64,000 nt of DNA from positions 62,001 through 126,000 of the forward strand of contig NZ_BCSJ01000009.1 of the NCBI RefSeq assembly GCF_001570805.1, given 5' to 3'. How positions within the stretch are numbered: the stretch's first letter is position 1; each line of letters opens with the position of its first letter. Shown in pieces: positions 35,541 through 43,410 of the stretch. Origin of the DNA: Brevibacterium epidermidis NBRC 14811 (GTDB lineage Bacteria > Actinomycetota > Actinomycetes > Actinomycetales > Brevibacteriaceae). The translations under genes and the position numbers were made by a program. Under the pieces are notes generated by a model. That model ran no database searches. It worked only from the letters and a program-made list of their open reading frames with translations, and was not told the origin of the DNA.

Positions 35541-37259
35541 TCAGTCGGCGGGAGCGGCCGCCTGCTTAGCCGCTTGAGCGGCTTCGACGGCATCGGCGCG
35601 GATGGTCCTCCGCAGGATCTTGCCGGAACTCGTCTTCGGCAGCTGATCGATGAACGTCACCTGGTGCGGTGCCTTATAGGAGGCGAGACGCTCCCGGCAG
35701 AAGGAGACGATCTCCTCTGCGGTCGCCTCGGCGCCGGGCTGCAGCGAGACGAAGGCCGCCACGTCCTCTCCGCGATAGTCATCGGGGATGCCCACGACTG
35801 CTGCCTCCTGCACGGAGGGATGCATGTAGAGCACGTCCTCGACCTCTCGCGGCCAGACCTTGAAGCCGGACGCATTGATCATGTCCTTCTTCCGGTCGAC
35901 GATGAACAGCCATCCGTCCTCATTCATGAATCCGACATCGCCGGTGTGCAGCTCGCCGTTCGGGATCTGCTCGGCCGTGGCCTGAGGATTGTTGAGATAG
36001 CTTGAGACCACCTGAGGTCCGGAGATCGCGACTTCGCCGACCTCCCCGGGACCCACTGGCTGACCGTCGTCATCGAGGATGCGGATCATCACGTCCGCCT
36101 GCGGCAGACCGCAGGCGAGGTTTCCGCTGTCCGGGTCGACCGGGGCCTGGAAACCGTGCGGCACGGTGGCGACCTGCGCGCAGGTCTCCGACAGTCCGTA
36201 GCCCTGACCGACGTAGATCTCGGCGCGTTCTTCGAACTTGTTGACCAGCCCCTCGGGCAGCGGCGCGCCACCGGACATGAGGGACTTGAAGGACGCGAAC
36301 TTCTCGGCGCTGAAATCCGGGTGCGCCATCATCGCTGTGTAGATCGTGGCCGGGCCGGCCATGTACGCGGGCTTCTCCCGATCGCACAGGGCGATGAGCG
36401 AACCCGGGTCGAAACGATAGTTGAGGATGAGGCGGGCACCGCCTGCGACAGCCGCAAGGAACTGGCAGATGAACCCGGTGATATGAAATAGCGGCGCCAA
36501 TGAGACGTAGCCGTCGCCGGGGCCCAGAATCGGGTTGCGCAGGCAGTAACGCGAGTTGCTCGAGATATTCGCATGAGTGGCCGCTGCTCCCTTCGACCGT
36601 CCCGATGTGCCGGACGTATAGGCGATGAGGCCGAGATCCGACGGGGCAGGGGAGTGCGGGGCGAAATCGGCATCGAGATGGTCTTCAACAGCGTCTGCGA
36701 ACGCGAAACGTCCCTCGGCCGGCGGCAGCTCCTCGAACCGCGGCAGCTTGTCGAACATTGCGAAGATCGCTTCCGGGCCATCCGTCTGGAAGCTTCGGTC
36801 GTCGCTGAGCACGACCAGCGGCAGGTCCGCCGTATAGTCCTTGACTCGGTCGAGATAGGCGGCCTGAGAGACGACGAGTCCCTTGACCTCGGAATCGGCG
36901 AAGATGTGCTCGAGCTCGCCGCGGTACATGGGGTTGAGGGGGACGACGGTGCCGCCGGCCTTCCAGATCCCATACGTGGAGATCACGAACGCGGGGGTGT
37001 TCTGGTCATAGATGCCGATGCGGTCACCGGGCTTGATGCCCTGGCTCGAGAGGAAGGCGGCGAACGCCGTCGACCACCGGTCGAACTCCGCCCAGGTCAG
37101 GGTGAATCCGTAGTAGTTGACGCCCTCCTCATCGCCGCGGGCCTCGACAGTAGCGGCCAGGTCGGCCAAGGGCGTCGAGTCCGGCAGCACATAGGGCTCC
37201 TGAGCGAGATCACCCAAAGTGGTGATCCAGGGGCGGTCCTCAAACCAATTGTTCGTCAT
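35541..37259 (-). CDS. acyl-CoA ligase (AMP-forming)
   Basis: 572 residues of the ANL superfamily. AMP/ATP motif LIAYTSGTSGRSKGAAATHAN near residue 205, adenylate stretch YGLSETCA, hinge GWLFIVDRKKDMINASGFKVWPREVE, and catalytic lysine in LPKTSSGKILRR close to the C-terminus. It activates a carboxylic acid to its CoA thioester. I start at the ATG after AAAGGA; 13 further upstream residues are unlike the family. Last gene of a minus-strand operon with an acyl-CoA dehydrogenase, SDR and APH-type kinase. Chain-length preference cannot be read from sequence. Confidence 0.93.
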   Translation of the reverse strand: MTNNWFEDRPWITTLGDLAQEPYVLPDSTPLADLAATVEARGDEEGVNYYGFTLTWAEFDRWSTAFAAFLSSQGIKPGDRIGIYDQNTPAFVISTYGIWKAGGTVVPLNPMYRGELEHIFADSEVKGLVVSQAAYLDRVKDYTADLPLVVLSDDRSFQTDGPEAIFAMFDKLPRFEELPPAEGRFAFADAVEDHLDADFAPHSPAPSDLGLIAYTSGTSGRSKGAAATHANISSNSRYCLRNPILGPGDGYVSLAPLFHITGFICQFLAAVAGGARLILNYRFDPGSLIALCDREKPAYMAGPATIYTAMMAHPDFSAEKFASFKSLMSGGAPLPEGLVNKFEERAEIYVGQGYGLSETCAQVATVPHGFQAPVDPDSGNLACGLPQADVMIRILDDDGQPVGPGEVGEVAISGPQVVSSYLNNPQATAEQIPNGELHTGDVGFMNEDGWLFIVDRKKDMINASGFKVWPREVEDVLYMHPSVQEAAVVGIPDDYRGEDVAAFVSLQPGAEATAEEIVSFCRERLASYKAPHQVTFIDQLPKTSSGKILRRTIRADAVEAAQAAKQAAAPAD

Positions 37260-37344
37260 TGAACATCCTTTCGTAGGTGGTACCGGGCTCGTGCGCACTG
37301 CTCCGGGCCCGGTGGGCTCTCACTAGATTGCGGAAGAGGCGATC

Positions 37345-38550
37345 TCAGCCGCGGTATTTCTTGATCTCGTTGCGGGCGATGGAGCGCTTGTGCACTTCAT
37401 CCGGTCCATCGGCCAGACGCAGGGTGCGCATATGCGCCCACATGCGGGCAAGCGGGAAGTCCTCGGTGACTCCGCCGCCGCCGTGGACCTGAACCGCCCG
37501 ATCGATGACTTTCAACGCCATGGTCGGTGCGACCACCTTGATCTGGGCGATCTCGTTCTTTGCGACCTTGTTGCCGTACTTGTCCATCATGTCCGCAGCG
37601 TGCAGGGTCAGCAGCCGAGCCTGGTCGATCTCGATCCGGGATTCGGCGATCCAGTCCTGGATGTTCGCTCGATTCGACAGCTTCTCACCGAAGGTCACGC
37701 GAGCTTCGGCACGTCTGACCATGAGCTCGAGCGCCCGCTCGGCGGCACCGATGGCACGCATGCAGTGGTGGATGCGGCCCGGACCCAGCCGCGCCTGACT
37801 GATGGCGAAGCCTTCGCCCTCACCCTTGAGGATGTCCTTGAACGGCACGAGCACATTCTCGAAGATGATCTCGGCGTGGCCCTCCCGGTCGGCGTAGCCG
37901 TACACGGGAAGGTTGCGCACAACGGTGACTCCGGCGGCATCGATCGGCACGACGAGCATCGACTGCTGTCGGTGCACCTCGGCGGTGGGATCGGTCTTGC
38001 CCATGACGATGAGCACTCGGCAGTTCGGGTGCATTCCGTTCGACGCAAACCACTTGCGGCCGTTGAGCACGAAACCGTCCTCGGTGCGTTCCATGGACAT
38101 TTCGACGTTCGTCGCATCGGAGCTGGCCACGGCCGGTTCGGTCATCGCGAAGGCCGAAGCGATCTCTCCGGCAAGCAGCGGTTTGAGGTACTTCTCCTTG
38201 TGCTCATCGGTGCCGAAGACCGTGAAGACCTCCATATTGCCGGTATCCGGAGCATTGCAGTTGATTGCTTCGGGGGCGATCTCCAGGCTGCGTCCGGTGA
38301 TCTCGGCCAGCGGCGCATATTCGAGGTTCGTCAGGCCGGGACCCCATTGCGGGTGCGGGTGGAAGAGGTTCCACAGGCCCTGCTTCTTCGCTTCGGCCTT
38401 GAGGTCTTCGAGGATCTGCGGCTGCGTGTGGGGACTGGCCGCTGCAGCCATCTGTTCGGCGTAGACCGGCTCGGCCGGGTAGACGAATTCGTCCATGAAC
38501 GCGTTGAGGCGCTCCTGATACTCGCGTCCGCGTTCGCTGGTTTCCAACAC
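37345..38550 (-). CDS. acyl-CoA dehydrogenase (ACAD10/11-like)
   Basis: 401 residues. Family features are FAMTEPAVASSDATNVEMSMER (substrate/FAD contact), GRKWFASNGMHPNC, PGRIHHCMRAIGAAERALELM and the C-terminal VHGGGGVTEDFPLARMWAHMRTLRLADGPDEVHKR. This subgroup usually occurs with an APH-like phosphotransferase, as here. GTG start chosen because AAGGAG lies six bases before it; an ATG 30 bases upstream lacks a site. FAD-dependent, cytoplasmic. In the known human and Pseudomonas relatives it acts on 4-phosphoacyl-CoA rather than in ordinary beta-oxidation. Confidence 0.92.
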   Translation of the reverse strand: MLETSERGREYQERLNAFMDEFVYPAEPVYAEQMAAAASPHTQPQILEDLKAEAKKQGLWNLFHPHPQWGPGLTNLEYAPLAEITGRSLEIAPEAINCNAPDTGNMEVFTVFGTDEHKEKYLKPLLAGEIASAFAMTEPAVASSDATNVEMSMERTEDGFVLNGRKWFASNGMHPNCRVLIVMGKTDPTAEVHRQQSMLVVPIDAAGVTVVRNLPVYGYADREGHAEIIFENVLVPFKDILKGEGEGFAISQARLGPGRIHHCMRAIGAAERALELMVRRAEARVTFGEKLSNRANIQDWIAESRIEIDQARLLTLHAADMMDKYGNKVAKNEIAQIKVVAPTMALKVIDRAVQVHGGGGVTEDFPLARMWAHMRTLRLADGPDEVHKRSIARNEIKKYRG

Positions 38551-38633
38551 GTGGGCTCCTTGTTTCTCGGTGGGTCTCACACTGCTGTGAGGTCTGGTCT
38601 CAGGCGGGTCTCACCCGGTGGCGAGGCTCGCTG

Positions 38634-39428
38634 TCACTCTGCGTTGAGTCGGGCTTGGTAACGGGACATTCCGCGCAGCCAGCGGTCGTAGTCGCTGCCT
38701 TTCATCCGATACATCTCGAGGACTTCAGGGTGCGGCAGGATGAGGAACTGCTCGTCCTCGACGGCGTCGAGAACGATGGTGGCCACCTCGGCGGGTTCCA
38801 GGACGGTCCCGGCTGAGGTCACGGCTTTCTGCGCGGGACCTCCGCCGGATCCGGCATCGTCGAGCAGATTCGTGTTCACTCCCATCGGACAGATCACCGA
38901 GGCGCGGATTCCGTCGTCGCGGTAGGTCATGGCCAGCCATTCGGCGAATCCGACCGAAGCGTGCTTGGTCACCGAGTAGGCGGCCGAACCGATCTGCGTG
39001 AGCAGGCCCGCCGCCGAGGCGGTGGCGACGAAATATCCGGACCCGGCTTCCTGCCAGCGAGGGACGAGCGCCTGAGCGGCCCGGATATGAGCGCGCATAT
39101 TGACGTCGATGATCGAGTCCCAGTCCGCGTCGTCCTTACCGAGCATCGCCGGCCCGATGATCCCAGCGTTGGCGAAGTACAGATCGATCCCGCCGAGGCA
39201 GTCGTCGGCGAAGTCGATGAGCGCACCGATTCCCTCGACCGACGACACATCCCCGGTCCACGCGAATGCCGATGTGCCGAGACCGGCGGCAGTGTCGCTG
39301 ACGGCAGGGGAGAGGTCGGCGAGGACGACGGCGGCCCCGCGGTCGATGAGCTCAGCGGCCAGTGCCGCGCCGATTCCTCCGGCGGCTCCGGTGACGACTG
39401 CCCGCCTGCCTGCCAAGGCCGAGGTCAT
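38634..39428 (-). CDS. short-chain dehydrogenase/reductase
   Basis: 264 residues. NAD(P) motif VVTGAAGGIGAALA at residues 10-23, FANAGI (usually NNAGI), catalytic Ser in TASAAGLLTQIGSAAYSVTK, with Tyr and Lys in the YSVTK segment. The start overlaps the stop of the upstream kinase gene (ATGA). By analogy with LvaD it may interconvert 4-keto- and 4-hydroxyacyl-CoA, but this is an inference from operon content. The longer frame upstream is only antiphase reading of the kinase gene. Confidence 0.9.
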   Translation of the reverse strand: MTSALAGRRAVVTGAAGGIGAALAAELIDRGAAVVLADLSPAVSDTAAGLGTSAFAWTGDVSSVEGIGALIDFADDCLGGIDLYFANAGIIGPAMLGKDDADWDSIIDVNMRAHIRAAQALVPRWQEAGSGYFVATASAAGLLTQIGSAAYSVTKHASVGFAEWLAMTYRDDGIRASVICPMGVNTNLLDDAGSGGGPAQKAVTSAGTVLEPAEVATIVLDAVEDEQFLILPHPEVLEMYRMKGSDYDRWLRGMSRYQARLNAE

Positions 39429-40447
39429 GACTTCTCCAACAGACCGAGTGCCTGACGTGCGAGGTCTTCGACTCCTGCTCCGGCCTCTTCGGGGTCGAGA
39501 TCGAGGTCGCCCATCTTTCCCGTCGCCAGTCGCGTGTACACGCCTTCGCGGATGCAGGCGAGCTTCCACATCGCGAAAGCCGAGTAGTAGCCGACATCGT
39601 GGACTTCGTGGCCGGTGGCGTCCTGGTAGTGGTCGATGAGTTCGTCCGTGGTGGGGAAGCCGTCGTCGGGTCGAGGCACCCAGATGCTGGTGTACTGGTC
39701 CGGCACCGTGAGCATGGCGATGAAATAGCCGAGGTCGGTGAGCACCTCCCCGATGGCCGTCAGCTCCCAGTCGACGACGGCGTTGACCGAACCATCGGGT
39801 GCGAAGATCATATTGTTCGGTTTGAAGTCCCCATGCGCGATTCCCACGGGTGAGCGTGCTGGGTCGGGCATGGCCTCGCGGAGCGCATCGTGGACCTCGT
39901 GGATCATCGGGGTCTCGCGCATTGCGATCGCCTCGACCTGTCCGATCCAGCGTCGCAGCTGGCGGTCGATGAGTCCGCCCGGTCGGCGCAGATCGGACAA
40001 GCCGACGGCATCGACATCGACGGAATGGATGGCAGCCAATGCGTCGACCGTGCCGAAGGCGCAATTGCGGCGGTTCTCGGCAGGGATCGACTCCCACTCA
40101 GAAGGGGTATTGATCGGGAATCCGGGGCAGTGATCCATGAACACGAAGGGCACGTCGAGGACCTCGGGGTCATCGACGATGTCGAGGACCGTCGGCACCG
40201 GTACGCTGCTGTCGTTGAGTGCGGCCATGATCCGCCCTTCGCGGCCGACGTTGTGAGCACTCCCGCCCTCGTGACCCAACGGCGGACGGCGCAGAACCCA
40301 GCGGGGGCTGCCGTCGACGAGGATGGTGAACGTGAGGTTGGACCGACCGACCGACATCACTTCGACGTCGAAATCGCTGATTCCGAATCTCTGCTCAATC
40401 CATCGGCCGATGCTGTCCGCGTCGAACCCTGCCGGTGATTGTGTCAT
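39425..40447 (-). CDS. APH-family phosphotransferase (acyl-CoA-linked kinase)
   Basis: 340 residues with the aminoglycoside-phosphotransferase/choline-kinase fold. Brenner motif GIAHGDFKPNNMIFAPDGSVNAVVDWE gives the catalytic Asp and the metal-binding Asp; the nucleotide lysine region is near FTILVDGSPRWVLRRPP. Relatives fused to or next to acyl-CoA dehydrogenases (ACAD10/11, LvaA) phosphorylate 4-hydroxyacyl-CoA. First gene of its operon and divergent from the quinone oxidoreductase, with two palindromes in the spacer. Confidence 0.88.
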   Translation of the reverse strand: MTQSPAGFDADSIGRWIEQRFGISDFDVEVMSVGRSNLTFTILVDGSPRWVLRRPPLGHEGGSAHNVGREGRIMAALNDSSVPVPTVLDIVDDPEVLDVPFVFMDHCPGFPINTPSEWESIPAENRRNCAFGTVDALAAIHSVDVDAVGLSDLRRPGGLIDRQLRRWIGQVEAIAMRETPMIHEVHDALREAMPDPARSPVGIAHGDFKPNNMIFAPDGSVNAVVDWELTAIGEVLTDLGYFIAMLTVPDQYTSIWVPRPDDGFPTTDELIDHYQDATGHEVHDVGYYSAFAMWKLACIREGVYTRLATGKMGDLDLDPEEAGAGVEDLARQALGLLEKS

Positions 40448-40464
40448 CCTTGACCTTCCCGAGT

Positions 40465-40478
40465 GAACAATCGTTCAG
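40465..40478. promoter_or_regulatory. TetR-like operator TGAAC-N4-GTTCA
   Basis: TGAACAATCGTTCA is a perfect 5-bp inverted repeat with a 4-base spacer, 17 bases upstream of the kinase start. Such spacing is common for TetR-family repressors of acyl-CoA operons, but no TetR gene is nearby. Confidence 0.45.
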
Positions 40479-40519
40479 TAGAGTTCACATTATTCATCCC
40501 TGACGGGGGAGTCAAGCCG

Positions 40520-40537
40520 TGAGAGTGATCACTCTCA
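40520..40537. promoter_or_regulatory. perfect 18-bp palindrome between divergent genes
   Basis: TGAGAGTGATCACTCTCA reads the same on both strands. It lies in the 174-base spacer between the acyl-CoA operon and the quinone oxidoreductase, 85 bases before the latter's start, and is well placed to control either. Its core GTGATCAC also occurs at 9800-9807. Confidence 0.55.
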
Positions 40538-40621
40538 TAGCCCCGCGGTGTGATAGAGGTGAGAAGACCGCCGCCACCGGAGCCGCGGCTCTGCGTGCGT
40601 CAAAACGATAGCGAGGAAACA

Positions 40622-41593
40622 ATGAAAGCCATTCGCGTCACCGCTCTGACCGGCCCCGATGATGTGGAGCACCTTGATGTGGAGCGTCCTGTTCCGGGAC
40701 CCGGCCAGGTGCTCATCAAGGTCGCCTACGCCGGAGTGACGTTCCCCGAAGTGCTGCAGACCCGTGGGATGTATCAGGTCAAGCACGACCTGCCCTTCAC
40801 CCTGGGTTCCGAAGCCTCCGGCGTGGTTGCCGAGGTGGGTGCGGACTCCCGCTACTCCGTCGGAGACCGGGTCGCCGCGATCACCGGAAAGGGAACCTTT
40901 GCCGAATACCTCATCGCCGGTGACGAAGCTACCGTGAAGGTCCCGGATTCGGTCTCTCTGGCAGATGCCGCCGGTATGCCGATGAACGTGCTCACCGCTG
41001 ACTTCGCACTGCGTGTGCGGGCGAACGCCCAGCCCGGCCAGAGCCTCCTCGTCCACGGTGCCGCGGGCGGGCTCGGTTCGGCCGCAGTGCAGCTGGGCCT
41101 GGCCATGGGCCTCGAGGTCGTCGCCGTCGTCTCGACCGAGGCGAAGGCCGAAGCGGTGCGGGAACTCGGTGCGACTCACGTCGTCCTCGCCGACGGGTTC
41201 AAGGATGCGACGAAGGAGCTCTATCCCAAGGGCGTCGACTTCGTCTTGGACCCCGTCGGAGGCGACCGCTTCACCGATTCGACGCGGGTGCTCGCTCCGT
41301 TCGGGCGTCTCCTCGTTCTCGGCTTCACCGCCGGTGAGATCCCTTCGATCAAGGTCAACCGTCTGCTGCTCAAGAACATCTCCGTCGACGGCGTCGCCTG
41401 GGGTGGGGCGGCCTGGGGTCACCCGAGCTATATCCACGAGCAGTGGGAGGTCGTCCTCGATCACGTCTCCGCGGGCAGACTGAATCCGCGCATCCACGCG
41501 ACCTACCCCCTGGCCGAGGCATCCTCGGCGATCAATGAACTCGACGGCCGCTCAGTGATGGGCAAAGTCCTCCTCGAGGTCGCAGGGGAGTAG
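40622..41593 (+). CDS. NADPH:quinone oxidoreductase family (zinc-free MDR)
   Basis: 323 residues of the medium-chain dehydrogenase/reductase superfamily. N-terminal MKAIRVTALTGPDDVEHLDVERPVPGPGQVLIKV, nucleotide motif HGAAGGLGSAAVQLGLAMG at about residues 142-160, and no structural or catalytic zinc cysteines. The start has GAGGAA nearby. It reduces quinones or enones with NADPH. Divergent from the acyl-CoA operon; in many actinobacteria such enzymes are regulated together with fatty-acid genes. Substrate not inferable. Confidence 0.9.
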   Translation: MKAIRVTALTGPDDVEHLDVERPVPGPGQVLIKVAYAGVTFPEVLQTRGMYQVKHDLPFTLGSEASGVVAEVGADSRYSVGDRVAAITGKGTFAEYLIAGDEATVKVPDSVSLADAAGMPMNVLTADFALRVRANAQPGQSLLVHGAAGGLGSAAVQLGLAMGLEVVAVVSTEAKAEAVRELGATHVVLADGFKDATKELYPKGVDFVLDPVGGDRFTDSTRVLAPFGRLLVLGFTAGEIPSIKVNRLLLKNISVDGVAWGGAAWGHPSYIHEQWEVVLDHVSAGRLNPRIHATYPLAEASSAINELDGRSVMGKVLLEVAGE

Positions 41594-41612
41594 TCCCAGA
41601 CGTACTGCGCGT

Positions 41613-41634
41613 CGGATGGCATCTGCTCCATCCG
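41613..41634. terminator. short hairpin between convergent genes
   Basis: CGGATGG (41613-41619) pairs with CCATCCG (41628-41634) around an 8-base loop, between the quinone oxidoreductase stop and the NERD-helicase stop. Short and without a U-tract. Confidence 0.35.
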
Positions 41635-41662
41635 GAGCTGGAGTCGGTGACGAGCTGAGCGA

Positions 41663-43279
41663 TCAGTTGTCGTAGACCTCGTCGAAGATGCTCAGGTCAC
41701 CGACGACGATGAGCTTCGTCGTCGCTCGCGACATTCCGACGTAGAGCATGTCGATGGCCCGCAGTGGGTCTCTGAATCCGTTGAGACAGAGAACCACAGC
41801 GGGCCTTTCGAGTCCTTTGAAGCCGAGCACGTGACCGTAGAAGACATCCTCGGCGGCGAAGAACTGGTCCCAATAGGCGCCGATTCCCTCTGTTTCGACG
41901 ATCTCCTTCTGCACCGGGTGCCTCGAACCGGTGGTCAGCAGAGCGATCTGTCCGGCCGCCCAACCGTCATCCATGAGTGCTTCGACCACGCCGTCCGCCT
42001 CGCCGATTGCCGAGTCGGCGTCGACGTCCATCCATTCGATCTCCTCGCCGGGCCCGTTGCGGGCGATGGGAGGCTCGAGTGCGAGGTCGGCGATGCCGGC
42101 GACGATCTGGGCGGAGTTGCGCAGATTCTCGTCGAGCTGGATGGGGCTCATGGTGATGGGTGATTCACCCTGGCGGTCGAAGATCCGCTGGCGTTCGTCG
42201 GTGAAGACGTAGAGGGTGCCTGCCAACTGGTTGCGCAGACACGACTGCACCGCCTCCCACCACAGCAGGCTGAAGTCCTGGCCTTCATCGATGACGATCG
42301 CGTCGAAGAGGTTTCTGCGCGAACGCTCATCGGCGAGGTCCTTGAGCATCGTGGGCAGCCGCCGTTCCCAATAGTCAGAGTCGTCGTCGCTGCCCGTGGG
42401 GGCACCCCAGCTGATGGGCAGGTCGTGGAAGAGGCCGACGAATGCGGGTCTGTCTTCGTCGGGCCATTGACTCGTGTGGAGCTGGAGGAAGCGACCGAGG
42501 CCGCGGGAATAGCACATGAGCGCGACCTTTTTTCCCTCTTGGGTCAGCGCCTTGGCCTTGAGCAGCGCCAGATAGGTCTTGCCCGACCCGGCACCGCCGC
42601 TGATCTCGGCGCGATTCTGGTGGCGGAGGATGCGGATGAGCTTCGCCTGTTCACGGCTGAGGGCATCGGCGCGGTGGGAGATCTCGGAGGCTTTGAGTGC
42701 GAAATTCTCGACCGCTTGGTTCGTTCTGCGGAGGTTCTTCAAGACGAATTCGTGGCCGGCGGTGAGGTCGTGGCGTTCGGGGTCGAAGTCAAAGCGCAGC
42801 TGATCAGCGATCTTCGATGCCAGGGAGTCGATCTCGGTGCCATCGACGAGTTGCCTTCTCGGCGCATCCGGCTGGTCCCAGCTTCTCGGCAGCTCCGTGT
42901 AGGGGAGGACCGCAAGATGGCTGATCGGCCCGGGAACACGGGAAAGCCGCGGGCGCAGATAGCCCACGAGGGTATGTTTGGCGATCATCGCCTGCTCGAG
43001 AGGTGGTTCGGGCAGATGGCTGCGCTTTCCCTGGGCACCGGAAGTGAACCATTTGCCGTCGACGACGTCGACGCGTCCGCCCTTGACCTCGATGACGGCG
43101 ATCCCGACTCCCGGCCACAGGATGAGGAGATCGATCTCGACGTCCTTGTCATCGCCGGTCAGCCGTTGGCCGTGGATGATCGTCACCCCGTCGGGAAGCT
43201 GACGGCGCAGCGCATTCCACACGACCTCCTCGGCGGTGGAATCGTTGAAATCAGGCTGTTCGGGAATCAACGTGACCAT
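41663..43279 (-). CDS. NERD-domain nuclease/superfamily 1 helicase-like protein
   Basis: 538 residues. The N-terminal NERD domain has the nuclease-like core ..VEIDLLILWPGVGIAVIEVKGG (residues about 48-70). A helicase part follows: Walker A SGGAGSGKTYLALLKA near residue 232, Walker B AIVIDEGQDFSLLWWEAV, and the C-terminal UvrD-like motif MLYVGMSRATTKLIVVGD. DEGQD in place of DExx of UvrD is normal in this family. It probably acts on DNA, in repair or possibly defence; it stands alone between the oxidoreductase and an MHS transporter, so no system context is visible. Confidence 0.87.
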   Translation of the reverse strand: MVTLIPEQPDFNDSTAEEVVWNALRRQLPDGVTIIHGQRLTGDDKDVEIDLLILWPGVGIAVIEVKGGRVDVVDGKWFTSGAQGKRSHLPEPPLEQAMIAKHTLVGYLRPRLSRVPGPISHLAVLPYTELPRSWDQPDAPRRQLVDGTEIDSLASKIADQLRFDFDPERHDLTAGHEFVLKNLRRTNQAVENFALKASEISHRADALSREQAKLIRILRHQNRAEISGGAGSGKTYLALLKAKALTQEGKKVALMCYSRGLGRFLQLHTSQWPDEDRPAFVGLFHDLPISWGAPTGSDDDSDYWERRLPTMLKDLADERSRRNLFDAIVIDEGQDFSLLWWEAVQSCLRNQLAGTLYVFTDERQRIFDRQGESPITMSPIQLDENLRNSAQIVAGIADLALEPPIARNGPGEEIEWMDVDADSAIGEADGVVEALMDDGWAAGQIALLTTGSRHPVQKEIVETEGIGAYWDQFFAAEDVFYGHVLGFKGLERPAVVLCLNGFRDPLRAIDMLYVGMSRATTKLIVVGDLSIFDEVYDN

Positions 43280-43310
43280 GGTCTGAGACTAACGCAGACA
43301 CAGTCGCAGA

Positions 43311-43357
43311 AGACCGGCGTCACTGCATCGGAAGTTACGATGCAGTGACGCCGGTCT
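43311..43357 (-). terminator. 20-bp perfect hairpin
   Basis: AGACCGGCGTCACTGCATCG (43311-43330) pairs without error with its complement at 43338-43357; the loop is GAAGTTA. It follows the MHS transporter stop by 53 bases on the minus strand and precedes the NERD gene start by 31 bases, so it should separate the two transcripts. Confidence 0.75.
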
Positions 43358-43410
43358 GACTCATTGGAGTGACCGTGCCTCTCAGCGGTGGTCGCCGGTG
43401 GCGGGGACGA

